From Brevibacterium sp. RIT 803 (lineage in GTDB: Bacteria; Actinomycetota; Actinomycetes; Actinomycetales; Brevibacteriaceae): 64,000 nt of DNA. Made by a program: the position numbers and the translations under genes. Below, one piece after another: positions 30,595-38,892 of this stretch (positions are counted from its first letter, which is position 1; every line of letters starts with the position of its first letter). The stretch covers positions 248,001-312,000 of the forward strand of contig NZ_JAFEMW010000004.1 in NCBI RefSeq assembly GCF_016892625.1, in the 5' to 3' direction. The notes beneath the pieces were generated by a model that worked only from the letters and a program-made list of their open reading frames with translations, was not told the origin of the DNA and did no database searches.

Positions 30595-31263
30595 ATGAGC
30601 GACTCCACCCCCGATTCCCCCGACAGCTCCCCTGCCGAAAACGACCCCGCGAAGACCTACCGCATCGGACACAAAGAGCGCGATGAAGCGATCGAAGTCC
30701 TGCGCGAAGCCGCCGGCGACGGCCGGATCACGGTTGAGGAACTCGACGAGCGCATGGAGAAGGTCCATACCGCCCGGTTCCCGATCGATCTTGACGAGGT
30801 TCTCTCCGACCTCACCACTGATCTGCCCTCCGATCGCTTCCGTCCAGGCTCACCTCTCACCCGATCGACCCCCGCAGGGCAGGCCATCGAGACAGGAGAG
30901 CCATTGGTCATCAAGGCCGGCTGGGAGAACGAGCTCCGCCGCGCCAAATGGCAGGTTCCTCCCTATATCCGGTGTCACCCGACAGGGGCGAACATCGAAC
31001 TGAACTTCCTCGAGGTCGAGACCGGCCTCGCGGTCATCGATGTCGAAGTCGTCGCCGGCATGGGGTCTGTGATCGTCGTCATCCCCGATGACTGGGCCGT
31101 CAACATCGACTCCCTATCGAAGTCATGGGGTTCGGTGAAGTCCGTGGTCAACGCCGTCCCAGAGGGACGCAAGCCGATCATCCGAGTCACCGGTTCGATC
31201 GGCATGGGTTCCTTCCGCGCCCGTTTCGCGAATTTCCTCGACCGTCGTCGGATGGCCAAGTGA
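30595..31263 (+). CDS. DUF1707 (SHOCT-like) domain protein
   Basis: A 222-residue soluble protein. The N-terminal DUF1707 domain (residues about 22-72) contains YRIGHKERDEAIEVLREAAGDGRI and ELDERMEKV, and the C-terminal half resembles the LiaF/DUF2154-like beta domain (VEVVAGMGSVIVVIPDDWAV). Such proteins are common in actinobacteria near envelope-stress genes; function is unknown. There is no Shine-Dalgarno, and a -10-like GATAGA lies just upstream, so the message may be leaderless. Its stop overlaps the next small gene by one base (TGATG). Confidence 0.88.
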   Translation: MSDSTPDSPDSSPAENDPAKTYRIGHKERDEAIEVLREAAGDGRITVEELDERMEKVHTARFPIDLDEVLSDLTTDLPSDRFRPGSPLTRSTPAGQAIETGEPLVIKAGWENELRRAKWQVPPYIRCHPTGANIELNFLEVETGLAVIDVEVVAGMGSVIVVIPDDWAVNIDSLSKSWGSVKSVVNAVPEGRKPIIRVTGSIGMGSFRARFANFLDRRRMAK

Positions 31264-31451
31264 TGGAACCTGGTCTCGGCGCGGTCATCTTCCTCATCCT
31301 GGTCATCATCGTGGTCGTCAGTGTGGGGGCTTTCCTCGTCTACCGAGTGATGAATCGTCCCGATGCGCACATCGGCTCTCGCCTTCCCAAAGACGATCCC
31401 GCCGCCGAGGCAGGACCTGAGGACGGCAAAGACTGGCACCGGAATCCTTGA
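31263..31451 (+). CDS. Small single-TM membrane protein
   Basis: A 62-residue protein with one strongly hydrophobic helix (residues about 7-27) and a hydrophilic acidic tail ending DWHRNP. The ATG shares its A with the stop of the DUF1707 gene, so it is translationally coupled. No family is recognised. Confidence 0.7.
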   Translation: MEPGLGAVIFLILVIIVVVSVGAFLVYRVMNRPDAHIGSRLPKDDPAAEAGPEDGKDWHRNP

Positions 31452-31482
31452 AATCCGAATCGGGCCATGGTCGACTCGTGAC

Positions 31483-32508
31483 ATGGTCGATGTCCGGATC
31501 ACCCGCATCGAGCCCGACGATGTCGTCGGACTCACGCGTTGGCACGGCCTCATGCGTGAGGCCTACACTGCTAATCGAACCGCACCCTGGTGGCAGAGTC
31601 TCGAATCCACCCTCACCCAGTTCGCCCACCCACGGTCGGACAAGGTGGACATCGCACTCCTGGCCCACCTCGGCGAGGAGGCCATCGGCGGTGCGGAGAT
31701 CAACATCGTCACCGATGCTCCCGCCGCTGTCGAGATCGGAGTTGTGCCCGCCCGCCGGCGCCGAGGCCACGGCACCTCGATAGCCGGAGTCGTCGAGGAG
31801 CTGCTGCGCGGGCGCGCGGACCTCGTCCAGACCGAGACCTACTGCCCGGAAGGCGTGGCCTTCGCTCAAACCCAGGGCCTGCGCATCGGCAACCAGGAAC
31901 ATCGCCTCCTACTCGACCTGCCGGCCTACCTGCACGAGGATGCGAACCGCTACAAGAACCCGGATGCGAAGTCGCGTCTGACCGCAGCGCCCGATCCTTC
32001 CATGTCGATCACCTCGTGGATCGGCGGCTGCCCGGACGGAGTGGTCGAGGATTGGGCGAGGCTGCGGGAACAGATGGACGAGGATGTCCCCGTCGGCGAA
32101 CTGACCCGCACCCTCAAACATGCCGGTGCGAGCGCGATTCGCACCCATGAGGAGCGGATGGCGGAGCAGGGCTGGATCCTCGTCAGCTCGATCGCGCACA
32201 TCGACGACGACTCCATCGGCCCCGCCCCTGTCGGCTATACGGAGATCATGGTCTCGGGCCACGAACCGGACATCATCATCCAGGAGGACACCTTCGTCGA
32301 CGGTGCGTATCGCGGTCGCGGCATCGGACGCGGACTCAAGGTCGCAAACATGCGCCAGCTCCACGACATCCCGGAGGCCGCCCAGGCTTCATGGGTCCAG
32401 ACCTACACAGCCACGAGCAACGGGCCGATGCACGCGCTCAACCGGGATCTCGGTTTCCTCCCTGCGGATTCCATGACCGCGCTCGAGGGACGTTTCGACT
32501 ACAGTTGA
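31483..32508 (+). CDS. GNAT-family N-acetyltransferase with two tandem domains
   Basis: A 341-residue protein. The first GNAT-like domain spans about residues 5-150, with the acetyl-CoA P-loop-like VVPARRRRGHGTS; the second spans about 175-335 with VDGAYRGRGIGRGLK, the better conserved Q/RxxGxG/A motif. The two-domain layout recalls MshD-type and antibiotic-acetylating enzymes, but it lacks a specific MshD signature that I can identify. The substrate is unknown. Start 31483 is chosen from domain alignment since no ribosome-binding site is evident; it begins 31 nt after the small membrane gene. Confidence 0.82.
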   Translation: MVDVRITRIEPDDVVGLTRWHGLMREAYTANRTAPWWQSLESTLTQFAHPRSDKVDIALLAHLGEEAIGGAEINIVTDAPAAVEIGVVPARRRRGHGTSIAGVVEELLRGRADLVQTETYCPEGVAFAQTQGLRIGNQEHRLLLDLPAYLHEDANRYKNPDAKSRLTAAPDPSMSITSWIGGCPDGVVEDWARLREQMDEDVPVGELTRTLKHAGASAIRTHEERMAEQGWILVSSIAHIDDDSIGPAPVGYTEIMVSGHEPDIIIQEDTFVDGAYRGRGIGRGLKVANMRQLHDIPEAAQASWVQTYTATSNGPMHALNRDLGFLPADSMTALEGRFDYS

Positions 32509-32531
32509 GTATGAAAGTTCCGGCTAACTGA

Positions 32532-33164
32532 GTGAAGCAGGCACCCGTGTCGTCCAACATCCTCATCACCGTCTTGGTGTTCATCGTCGTCATCATCGTC
32601 ACGGTGATCATCGTCCGCAGGCGCGCCGCGAGCCGCCGCAAGTTCGACGAGAATGCGGCCGCACCCCGCCGACCGCAGGATCCGTTCGCCCCCGAACAGA
32701 ACACCGGCGGAGATCCGGAGACGATCAAGGCCGGCGACCTGCTCGAATTCGGCAATGAGAAGTTCTTCGTCCGCGGCACCCTGCGCATCTCCGAGGGCGG
32801 CTACGACTGGGCCGAGCACTTCTTCCAGGCAGACCAGTCCGCCACCCGCCTGTGGCTGACCGTCGAGAAGGATCCCGACCTGCAGGTCTCCCGGTGGAGT
32901 GATCGGCCCGAGCTCGACATCGAGCCCAAGGCGAAGACCATCACGATCGAGGGCACCGAGTACAAACTCGTCGAGCACGGGACCGCCTCCTACCGCTCCG
33001 AGGGCACCACCGGCCTCAATGAGAAGGGCGGCGTGGACTATGTCGACTACGAGTCCGATGACCACAAGCTGCTGGCCTTCGAACGCTTCGACCACGGCCG
33101 CTGGGAAGTGAGCACCGGAGAATCGATCCCGGTCGGCTCCTTCACCATCTATTCGGGCAGCTGA
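32532..33164 (+). CDS. DUF4178 membrane-anchored protein
   Basis: A 210-residue protein with an N-terminal transmembrane helix (residues about 8-28) and a DUF4178 beta-rich domain (about 63-205, from KAGDLLEFGNEKFFVRG to VGSFTIYSGS). The GTG at 32532 is used; a GTG at 32547 is possible. DUF4178 is repeatedly found beside DUF350 and spermidine-synthase-like genes. First gene of a five-gene run ending at 36197, with overlaps throughout. Confidence 0.85.
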   Translation: MKQAPVSSNILITVLVFIVVIIVTVIIVRRRAASRRKFDENAAAPRRPQDPFAPEQNTGGDPETIKAGDLLEFGNEKFFVRGTLRISEGGYDWAEHFFQADQSATRLWLTVEKDPDLQVSRWSDRPELDIEPKAKTITIEGTEYKLVEHGTASYRSEGTTGLNEKGGVDYVDYESDDHKLLAFERFDHGRWEVSTGESIPVGSFTIYSGS

Positions 33165-33742
33165 TGACGCTCACTCCCCCATTGACCGGGCCGGTGCCGG
33201 CCCAGCACGTGAGCGTCGACGTGGCATTCGCCGATACGTCTGCCCAGGCGCTGACCTTCAGCCTCGACCACGGCCGCATCACCCCTCTGGCCTCAGACGT
33301 CATCGACCTGCCGTCGGCGAATGGGCATGACCGCTCGCGTCTCGAACTCCACGTCATCGGCTCATCCCACCAGGTGATCGTGAGCGAGAGCGACACCGAC
33401 TCGTTCATCGAAACCTTCGCCTGCCTCGGCGAGGATGAGCGTCCCGCCTGGGACACGACTCGCACCACCGCTGGAATCTGGTCGAGTTTCACCCGACATC
33501 AGTTCCGGTGTGGACTCACGGATGTGGCCGGCAGCTTCAGCGATGCCGCCGCCGAGGTGGTGGCCCGTTCGAGTACCCACGACCGTCATCTCGTCGTCGA
33601 CTTCCCCGGTGAACCGGGTGCGCTCACAGCATTGGCGCTCACTGACATGACGTCGGAGCAGGTCTCTTGGCAGAGCTGGCACTGCTATCCGCAGCACCGG
33701 CAGATCGTGCACAGCCAGAGTCAGCTGAGGAGGAGATCATGA
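33164..33742 (+). CDS. DUF2617-type protein
   Basis: A 192-residue soluble protein assigned to DUF2617 by its layout: an N-terminal strand (HVSVDVAFADT), a central ELHVIGSSHQVIV and a terminal SWHCYPQHRQIVHSQS. No catalytic motif is known. The ATG overlaps the DUF4178 stop, and its own stop overlaps the next start (ATGA). Found in the same conserved cassette in other actinobacteria; function is unknown. Confidence 0.78.
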   Translation: MTLTPPLTGPVPAQHVSVDVAFADTSAQALTFSLDHGRITPLASDVIDLPSANGHDRSRLELHVIGSSHQVIVSESDTDSFIETFACLGEDERPAWDTTRTTAGIWSSFTRHQFRCGLTDVAGSFSDAAAEVVARSSTHDRHLVVDFPGEPGALTALALTDMTSEQVSWQSWHCYPQHRQIVHSQSQLRRRS

Positions 33743-34098
33743 GTCACGGTCCCAACGTCTCCATGGGCGGAGGCTCCTTCAACTTCGACGCCGAGAACGG
33801 GCGCGCATCCGGCGGCGGAGACCGCGGGTCCGGGGGCAATCGCGGCTCCGGGCCCTCGAACAACAACTCCGGCGGCCCGAGGAAGCGCTCCGGCTGCGGC
33901 ACCGTCGTCATCCTCATCGTCATCGTCCTGATCCTCGGCAACATCATGAATGGCTGCACGGATGACTCGGACGGCTCGGGTGGCGGTGGCGGAGGATTCT
34001 TCTTCCTGCCTTTCTTCGGCGGCAGCTCCAGCAGCACCGGATCGAACTACGGCGACGGCTCGGGATTCCGCGGCGGCGGACCCGGCACCGGCAAATGA
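33739..34098 (+). CDS. Small glycine-rich single-TM protein of the SpeE cassette
   Basis: A 119-residue protein with Gly/Ser/Asn-rich ends around one transmembrane helix (residues about 57-73, VVILIVIVLILGN), then a Cys and a GGGGGGFFFLPFFGGSSSS segment. It starts at ATG 33739 after GAGGAGGAG and overlaps the DUF2617 stop. It may be the counterpart of the small DUF4247-like membrane protein often found in this cassette, but the low complexity prevents a firm assignment. Confidence 0.7.
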   Translation: MSHGPNVSMGGGSFNFDAENGRASGGGDRGSGGNRGSGPSNNNSGGPRKRSGCGTVVILIVIVLILGNIMNGCTDDSDGSGGGGGGFFFLPFFGGSSSSTGSNYGDGSGFRGGGPGTGK

Positions 34099-34121
34099 CA
34101 GCGTTCGCGGCAAATGACAGC
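34090..34121. repeat. 13-bp direct repeat spanning a stop codon
   Basis: GGCAAATGACAGC occurs at 34090-34102 and again at 34109-34121; the first copy contains the stop of the glycine-rich gene. It looks like a recent local duplication of the gene end. Confidence 0.75.
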
Positions 34122-34146
34122 ACCGACAGCACTCTGAAAGGCAATC

Positions 34147-34572
34147 ATGTTGGCAGAACTCTTCCTTGAGATCGGGATCGTCCTCTCCTACGCTGTGAGC
34201 GGCCTTGCGCTCATGCTCGTCGGCTACTTCGTCGTCGATCTCCTCACTCCCGGAAAGCTGCACGTCATCCTCTGGGAGCAGAAGTCACGGAACGCCGCGG
34301 TCCTCGTCGCATCCGACCTCGCCGGCGTCGCGATCATCGTCATCGCCGCGATCCGAGCCAGCTCCGATGACTTCCTCTTCGGCATCATCTCCACCCTGGT
34401 CTTCGGCCTCGTCGGCATCATCCTCATGGCCCTGAGCTTCCTGCTCATCGACGCCTTCACCCCGGGCAAGCTCGGCGACATCGTCAATGCCGATCAACTT
34501 CATCCTGAGGTCTGGGTCAATGCCACGGCTCACGTGGGCATCGCGGGCATCATGGCCGCAGCACTCCTTTGA
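34147..34572 (+). CDS. DUF350 membrane protein
   Basis: A 141-residue protein with four predicted transmembrane helices arranged as two similar halves; both halves end in a D-x-L/F-TPGKL motif (residues about 35 and 103), diagnostic of DUF350 (YjfL). It follows AAAGGC and overlaps the downstream SpeE-like start (TTGA). DUF350 proteins are almost always neighbours of PspA-like, DUF4178 or spermidine-synthase-like genes and are thought to belong to membrane-stress modules. Confidence 0.9.
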   Translation: MLAELFLEIGIVLSYAVSGLALMLVGYFVVDLLTPGKLHVILWEQKSRNAAVLVASDLAGVAIIVIAAIRASSDDFLFGIISTLVFGLVGIILMALSFLLIDAFTPGKLGDIVNADQLHPEVWVNATAHVGIAGIMAAALL

Positions 34573-36197
34573 GTTCATCGACCGAAACCGGTGACGCCGA
34601 TTCGATCAGCGGCAGCAGACCGATCACGCTGCCGCTGAAGCCAGGACCTGCCCGCTTCTTCGTGCTCCTGGCCGTCTTCATCTGCGCCAGCTGCGGCATG
34701 GTCTACGAGCTCGCGCTCGTCGCTCTGGGCTCCTACCTCCTGGGCGACACGATCGTCCAGGCCTCGATCGTCCTCTCCGTCATGGTCTTCGCGATGGGCA
34801 TCGGGTCCCTGGCCACGAAGCGCCTGACCGAATTCGCCGCCGTCGCCTTCGCCCTCATCGAGGCGGCCCTTGGCATCATCGGCGGGCTCTCGGTCATCCT
34901 GCTCTACCTCGCCTTCGCCTTCGCCGACGTCTACACCGTGGCGATGGTCGTCCTCGCCTTCGTCATCGGTGCCCTCATCGGCGCGGAGATCCCCCTGCTC
35001 ATGGAGCTCGTCCAGCGCATCCGTGCGCAGAAGGCCTCCAGCGCCGTGGCCGATCTCTTCGCCGCGGACTACGTCGGCGGGCTGGTCGGCGGGCTCGCCT
35101 TCCCCTTCATCCTGCTTCCGATCTTCGGTCTGCCCAGAGGCGCTCTGGTTGTGGGGATCACGAACGCCGTCGTCGGCATCCTCATCGTCCTCTGGCTCTT
35201 CCGCACCGAGATCCGCACCCGCACACAGGTGATCCTGGCGGGTCTGCTCGTCCTCATCGTCGGCGGACTCACCGTGGTCTGGGTGTTCACCGACGACATC
35301 GAGATGACCACCCGCCAGCGTCTGTACCGCGACCCGATCGTGTACTCCCAGCGCACGGACTACCAGGAGATCGTGCTCACCGAGTCGCAGAAGACCGGGG
35401 ACACAAGGCTCTATCTCAATGGGGACCTCCAGTTCGCCTCGGCCGACGAATACCGTTATCACGAGTCCCTCGTCCATCCGCTCATGGACGGCCCCAAGCG
35501 CAACGTCCTCGTCCTCGGCGGCGGGGACGGCCTGGCCGTGCGGGAGATCCTCAAGTACCCCGACGTCGAATCGGTGACGCTCGTCGACCTCGACCCACGC
35601 GTCCTCGAGCTCGCGAAGACCTCGGATCACTTCACCGACTTCAACGAGGATTCCCTTGACGATCCCCGAGTGAGAACCATCGCCGCGGACGCCTTCACCT
35701 GGCTGCGTGAAGCCAAACACACCGCCTACGATGCGATCATCGCCGATCTGCCCGACCCTGACGATGTGGCCACCTCGAAGCTCTACAGCATCGAGTTCTA
35801 CGGTCTGATCAAGCAGGTGATGTCCCCCGAGGCCCGCCTCGTCGTCCAGGCCGGCTCCCCGTACTTCGCGCCGGAGGCGTATTGGGGCATCGGAGAGGCC
35901 GTCGCCGAGGCGGGCCTGACGACCACGCCCTATCACGTCGATGTCCCCAGCTTCGGTGACTGGGGCTACTTCCTCGCCGATGTCTCTGGACACGATGGTT
36001 CCAGCGAGAAGGGTCCGGACGTCACAATGCCTGCGGATGCTCCCGGGGGATTGAAATTCGCGACGCCTGAGGTGCTCGCCTCCTCCACCACGTTCCCGCC
36101 CGATCGTGATCGGGCCTCCGTCGGTGACGTTGAGGCATCGACCCTGCTCCACCCTCGCGTGCTCGATCAGGAGCGCGGAGCCTGGGTCGGATACTGA
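34569..36197 (+). CDS. Membrane-bound spermidine synthase-like aminopropyltransferase
   Basis: A 542-residue fusion of a seven-helix membrane domain (residues about 25-240) with a C-terminal Rossmann-fold spermidine-synthase domain. Motifs are LVLGGGDGLAVREILKYP (decarboxylated-SAM binding), VDLDPRVLELA and the IIADLPDPDD that carries the catalytic Asp equivalent. The start is a TTG overlapping the DUF350 stop. Whether the domain makes a polyamine or modifies another substrate is not known; no SAM decarboxylase gene is in the window. Last gene of the DUF4178-DUF2617-small-DUF350-SpeE cassette. Confidence 0.9.
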   Translation: MSSSTETGDADSISGSRPITLPLKPGPARFFVLLAVFICASCGMVYELALVALGSYLLGDTIVQASIVLSVMVFAMGIGSLATKRLTEFAAVAFALIEAALGIIGGLSVILLYLAFAFADVYTVAMVVLAFVIGALIGAEIPLLMELVQRIRAQKASSAVADLFAADYVGGLVGGLAFPFILLPIFGLPRGALVVGITNAVVGILIVLWLFRTEIRTRTQVILAGLLVLIVGGLTVVWVFTDDIEMTTRQRLYRDPIVYSQRTDYQEIVLTESQKTGDTRLYLNGDLQFASADEYRYHESLVHPLMDGPKRNVLVLGGGDGLAVREILKYPDVESVTLVDLDPRVLELAKTSDHFTDFNEDSLDDPRVRTIAADAFTWLREAKHTAYDAIIADLPDPDDVATSKLYSIEFYGLIKQVMSPEARLVVQAGSPYFAPEAYWGIGEAVAEAGLTTTPYHVDVPSFGDWGYFLADVSGHDGSSEKGPDVTMPADAPGGLKFATPEVLASSTTFPPDRDRASVGDVEASTLLHPRVLDQERGAWVGY

Positions 36198-36216
36198 ATC
36201 TCAGCCTGTCTGAGAC

Positions 36217-36615
36217 TCAGGCTCCCAACAGACCGGCGAGTCCGGCGAAGCCTGCGATGGACAGGCCGAGCAGTCCCCCCAGTGCTGCCACCGAGAGGAA
36301 CACGATGCCGAGGATGAAGCCCCATTTGCCCATCTCGTTGTCGGCGAAGCCTGCGCCGCGTGAGTTCTTGCGTGCCATGTGACCGGTGATGATGCCGATG
36401 ATCGGGCCGAGGAAATTGAAACCGAGGAACGTCGACAGGGTCGCGACCAGGGAGATGATCCCGAGGACCTTACCCGGATCCTCCTCGGCTCGAGGACGGT
36501 ATGACTGCGGCGGCTGAGGCTGCGCGCCTGTGCCGTAGTTCTCGGTCGGATCGTAGTAGCTCCGGCTGCCGGAGGGCTGGTTGCTGTCAAGGTTGGGGGT
36601 GTAGTTGGTGTCCAT
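36217..36615 (-). CDS. DUF4190-type membrane protein
   Basis: A 132-residue protein with a Pro/Gln/Tyr-rich cytoplasmic head (residues 1-45) and two transmembrane helices. The first hydrophobic block (VLGIISLVATLSTFLGFNFLG) and the intervening GHMARKNSR are typical of DUF4190. Function is unknown. It is convergent with the SpeE-like gene, with only 19 bp between stops and a weak overlapping hairpin. Confidence 0.8.
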   Translation of the reverse strand: MDTNYTPNLDSNQPSGSRSYYDPTENYGTGAQPQPPQSYRPRAEEDPGKVLGIISLVATLSTFLGFNFLGPIIGIITGHMARKNSRGAGFADNEMGKWGFILGIVFLSVAALGGLLGLSIAGFAGLAGLLGA

Positions 36616-36737
36616 GATTCTGCCTCTGCTCGTCTCTGTGCTGTTGGTACCAGCCTAGGAACTCTGCGCGGCGGGGTGAATGATATAAACCGTTGCGCTG
36701 CTCGGGGGTTTTCCCCCGTTTCGCCGAAGCAGCCGTT

Positions 36738-37340
36738 TCACTTCACGTCGACGAGGGCACGCCGCTCACGCCCCATGAGGTAGAGCAGGATCTCCACAGG
36801 TTCGCCCGTGATGGTGATTCCGCCGGCCCTCCCGTTGCTTCCGCCAGATTGCCTGCCAGCGCTGCGCTGGCCGAAGCCTGGGCTGGAGATCTCCACACGG
36901 CCTTCAGCCTTGGCTACGAAGGGCAGGAGTGCGGTTCGGCACGCGGCCCACACCGCACGGTTCTCCGGCAGCGACAGCCTGCGTGGGATCCACTCGATCG
37001 CAGCACGGCGGATGTCCTCATGGTGGACAACGTATTCGGCGGTGTTCATCACCGATTCGACGCCGGGCCACCCGCCAGGGGTCCACCTCGGCGGGGATGC
37101 CACCAGACCCAGCAGATGCGAATACGGCATCGAGGCATACGCGTGCTCCTGCTCCTCGCGCTTGCCCTCGAACTTCGGCATGAAGATGCCGAGGGCGGCA
37201 GCGGGATGACGCTCACGAATCACAAGGTGTGTGGCCAGGTCACGTGTCGTCCAGCCCTCGCACAGAGTCGGGGCGTCTTCACCGGCCCTGTGAGCTGTAT
37301 CGACGAGGCGGAGGCGTTCAGTTCGCGCAAGATTGGTCAT
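36738..37340 (-). CDS. TIGR03085-type maleylpyruvate isomerase/mycothiol-dependent DinB-fold protein
   Basis: A 200-residue member of the actinobacterial DinB/MDMPI superfamily. The N-terminal ARTERLRLVDTAHRAGEDAPTLCEGW and the metal-binding His in TTRDLATHLVIRERHP and VVHHEDIRR are characteristic. Related proteins use mycothiol as cofactor, but the specific reaction is unknown. The ATG overlaps the Sir2 stop by ATGA (37337-37340), so the two are co-translated. Confidence 0.85.
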   Translation of the reverse strand: MTNLARTERLRLVDTAHRAGEDAPTLCEGWTTRDLATHLVIRERHPAAALGIFMPKFEGKREEQEHAYASMPYSHLLGLVASPPRWTPGGWPGVESVMNTAEYVVHHEDIRRAAIEWIPRRLSLPENRAVWAACRTALLPFVAKAEGRVEISSPGFGQRSAGRQSGGSNGRAGGITITGEPVEILLYLMGRERRALVDVK

Positions 37341-38266
37341 GTCTGAAGCTTGTCATCATCGCCTTGGATTCCTCTGAGTGCCCAGTCCTGCACGAAATCG
37401 GCAACGCGGGAGATCGAGCGGTAGTCGGCGAGCTCATCGCCCCTGGTAGGACCGTCAGTGACGATGACGACCGGCTTCGACGCTTTAGCGGCCGCACGGA
37501 CGAATCGCAGCCCGGAAAGCACCGCGAGAGAGGATCCGAGCACGACGATTCCGCTCGCCTCATCGCAGATGCGATTCGCTTGCTGCAGCCGCGCCGGCGG
37601 CACGGAGTCACCGAAGTACACGACGTCAGGCTTGAGCAATCCGCCGCAGCGGGGGCAATCGGCCACGATGAAGTCCGCCGTCTCCTCCAGATCCACGTCA
37701 CCGTCGGGCGCCGTCTCGACATCGATCGGGTCGATTCCCACGAGTTCTGCGAAGTCGGGGTTGAGCTCACTGAGTCTGGTCTGGACCCAGTCGCGGTCGA
37801 ACATGTGCCCCTGGTCAAGGCAGATGACGCGATCAAGGCTGCCATGCAGGTCGATGACCGGACTGTCGCTGCCCATCTGCCTCGCCGCGGCCTGGTGGAG
37901 TCCGTCAACGTTCTGCGTGACGATTCCGGCAACGGGCAGCGCCGCGAGCCCCAGATGGCCCGCGTTCGGACGCGCCGAGCGCATGCGCGGCCAGCCCACC
38001 CAGGAGCGCGCCCAATAGCGGGCCCGCTGATCGGGGTGGGACAGGAAGGTCTGGATCGTCATCGGCTGCCGTGGCACCGCGTCTGGTCCCCGATAGTCGG
38101 GAACTCCCGAGTCCGTGCTCATCCCGGCCCCAGTCAGCACCGCCCACCCGGGGGTGTCGACTCCCACGGTCTCATCGGCGCCGGTGAGCACGTCGATGAT
38201 CTCCTCATCACTGTGGCTGGCCGCGGGCCGCGTCCGCCCTCGAAGCGGATCAAAGATGACTGCCAC
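37337..38266 (-). CDS. Sir2-family NAD-dependent protein deacylase with altered zinc site
   Basis: A 309-residue sirtuin. The NAD motif is GAGMSTDSGVPDYRGP (residues 46-61), followed by TQNVDGLH and the catalytic His in DLHGSLDR (H141). The zinc loop has C149 but Gln at 152 where the family has the second Cys (CLDQG), then the normal C204/C207 pair (CPRCGG); the fourth ligand is missing or replaced by a neighbouring His. The GTG start at 38266 follows GGGAGG; the long ORF extending upstream to 38707 is antisense to the flavodoxin gene and is rejected. It may deacetylate acetyl-CoA synthetase, but that is conjecture. Confidence 0.9.
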   Translation of the reverse strand: MAVIFDPLRGRTRPAASHSDEEIIDVLTGADETVGVDTPGWAVLTGAGMSTDSGVPDYRGPDAVPRQPMTIQTFLSHPDQRARYWARSWVGWPRMRSARPNAGHLGLAALPVAGIVTQNVDGLHQAAARQMGSDSPVIDLHGSLDRVICLDQGHMFDRDWVQTRLSELNPDFAELVGIDPIDVETAPDGDVDLEETADFIVADCPRCGGLLKPDVVYFGDSVPPARLQQANRICDEASGIVVLGSSLAVLSGLRFVRAAAKASKPVVIVTDGPTRGDELADYRSISRVADFVQDWALRGIQGDDDKLQT

Positions 38267-38308
38267 GAATCCTCCCTCGTCGAACTGCTGCAGGGTTAGT
38301 CTGGTCCC

Positions 38309-38758
38309 ATGGTCAGCATATTGCTCGTTCATCATTCTCCAACACAGGCAACGGCTGAAATCGCCGAGGCGGCGCTGTCCGGACTGCGCATGCCGGAGCT
38401 GGGTGCCGTCGACGTGACGGTCCGTCCCGCACTGGAGGCGACGTCCGCGGACGTGCTCGCCGCCGATGGCTTCGTCCTCGGCACGACCGCGAACTTCGGC
38501 TACATCTCCGGTGCCCTCAAGCACTTCTTCGATACCACATACGACGAGGTCAGGGATCCGACCGCCGGCCGCCCGTTCTCCTATTGGATTCACGGAGGCT
38601 ATGACACGACCGGAGCGGAGACCGCGATGAAGCAGATCACCACTGGCCTGGGCTGGAAACTCGCCTTCGACCCTCTCATCGTCACCGGCGAGGTCACCGA
38701 CGACCACCTCGCCGGTGCGACCGAACTCGCGGCCACCGTGGCGGCTGCGGCCATGTGA
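38309..38758 (+). CDS. Flavodoxin/NADPH-dependent FMN reductase-like protein
   Basis: A 149-residue flavodoxin-fold protein. The FMN phosphate loop appears as HHSPTQATAEIA and the second flavin loop as GTTANFGYISGALKHFFD. It is single-domain, without an obvious partner; the electron acceptor is unknown. It is divergent from the Sir2 gene with 42 bp between, so their promoters must overlap. Confidence 0.82.
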   Translation: MVSILLVHHSPTQATAEIAEAALSGLRMPELGAVDVTVRPALEATSADVLAADGFVLGTTANFGYISGALKHFFDTTYDEVRDPTAGRPFSYWIHGGYDTTGAETAMKQITTGLGWKLAFDPLIVTGEVTDDHLAGATELAATVAAAAM

Positions 38759-38892
38759 GCGCAGGGCAGCACCGGCAATCTCCGACGCTCAGGTCCAAGC
38801 ACTGCGGGAACTGGCCGGGGGTGGATCTGACCAGCAGTGATTTTCCGGACTTTCCCCGATAGCATGAGGAAAACCGATGCAAGGAGGCGTCC

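Noticed and set aside
34575..36152. 525-residue open frame antisense to the SpeE-like gene
   Set aside because: Very acidic, Glu/Asp/Gly/Arg-biased product without motifs; it mirrors the codon bias of the real gene on the plus strand.
38267..38707. N-terminal extension of the Sir2 frame
   Set aside because: It lies antisense to the flavodoxin-like gene, and a good GGGAGG-GTG start exists at 38266.
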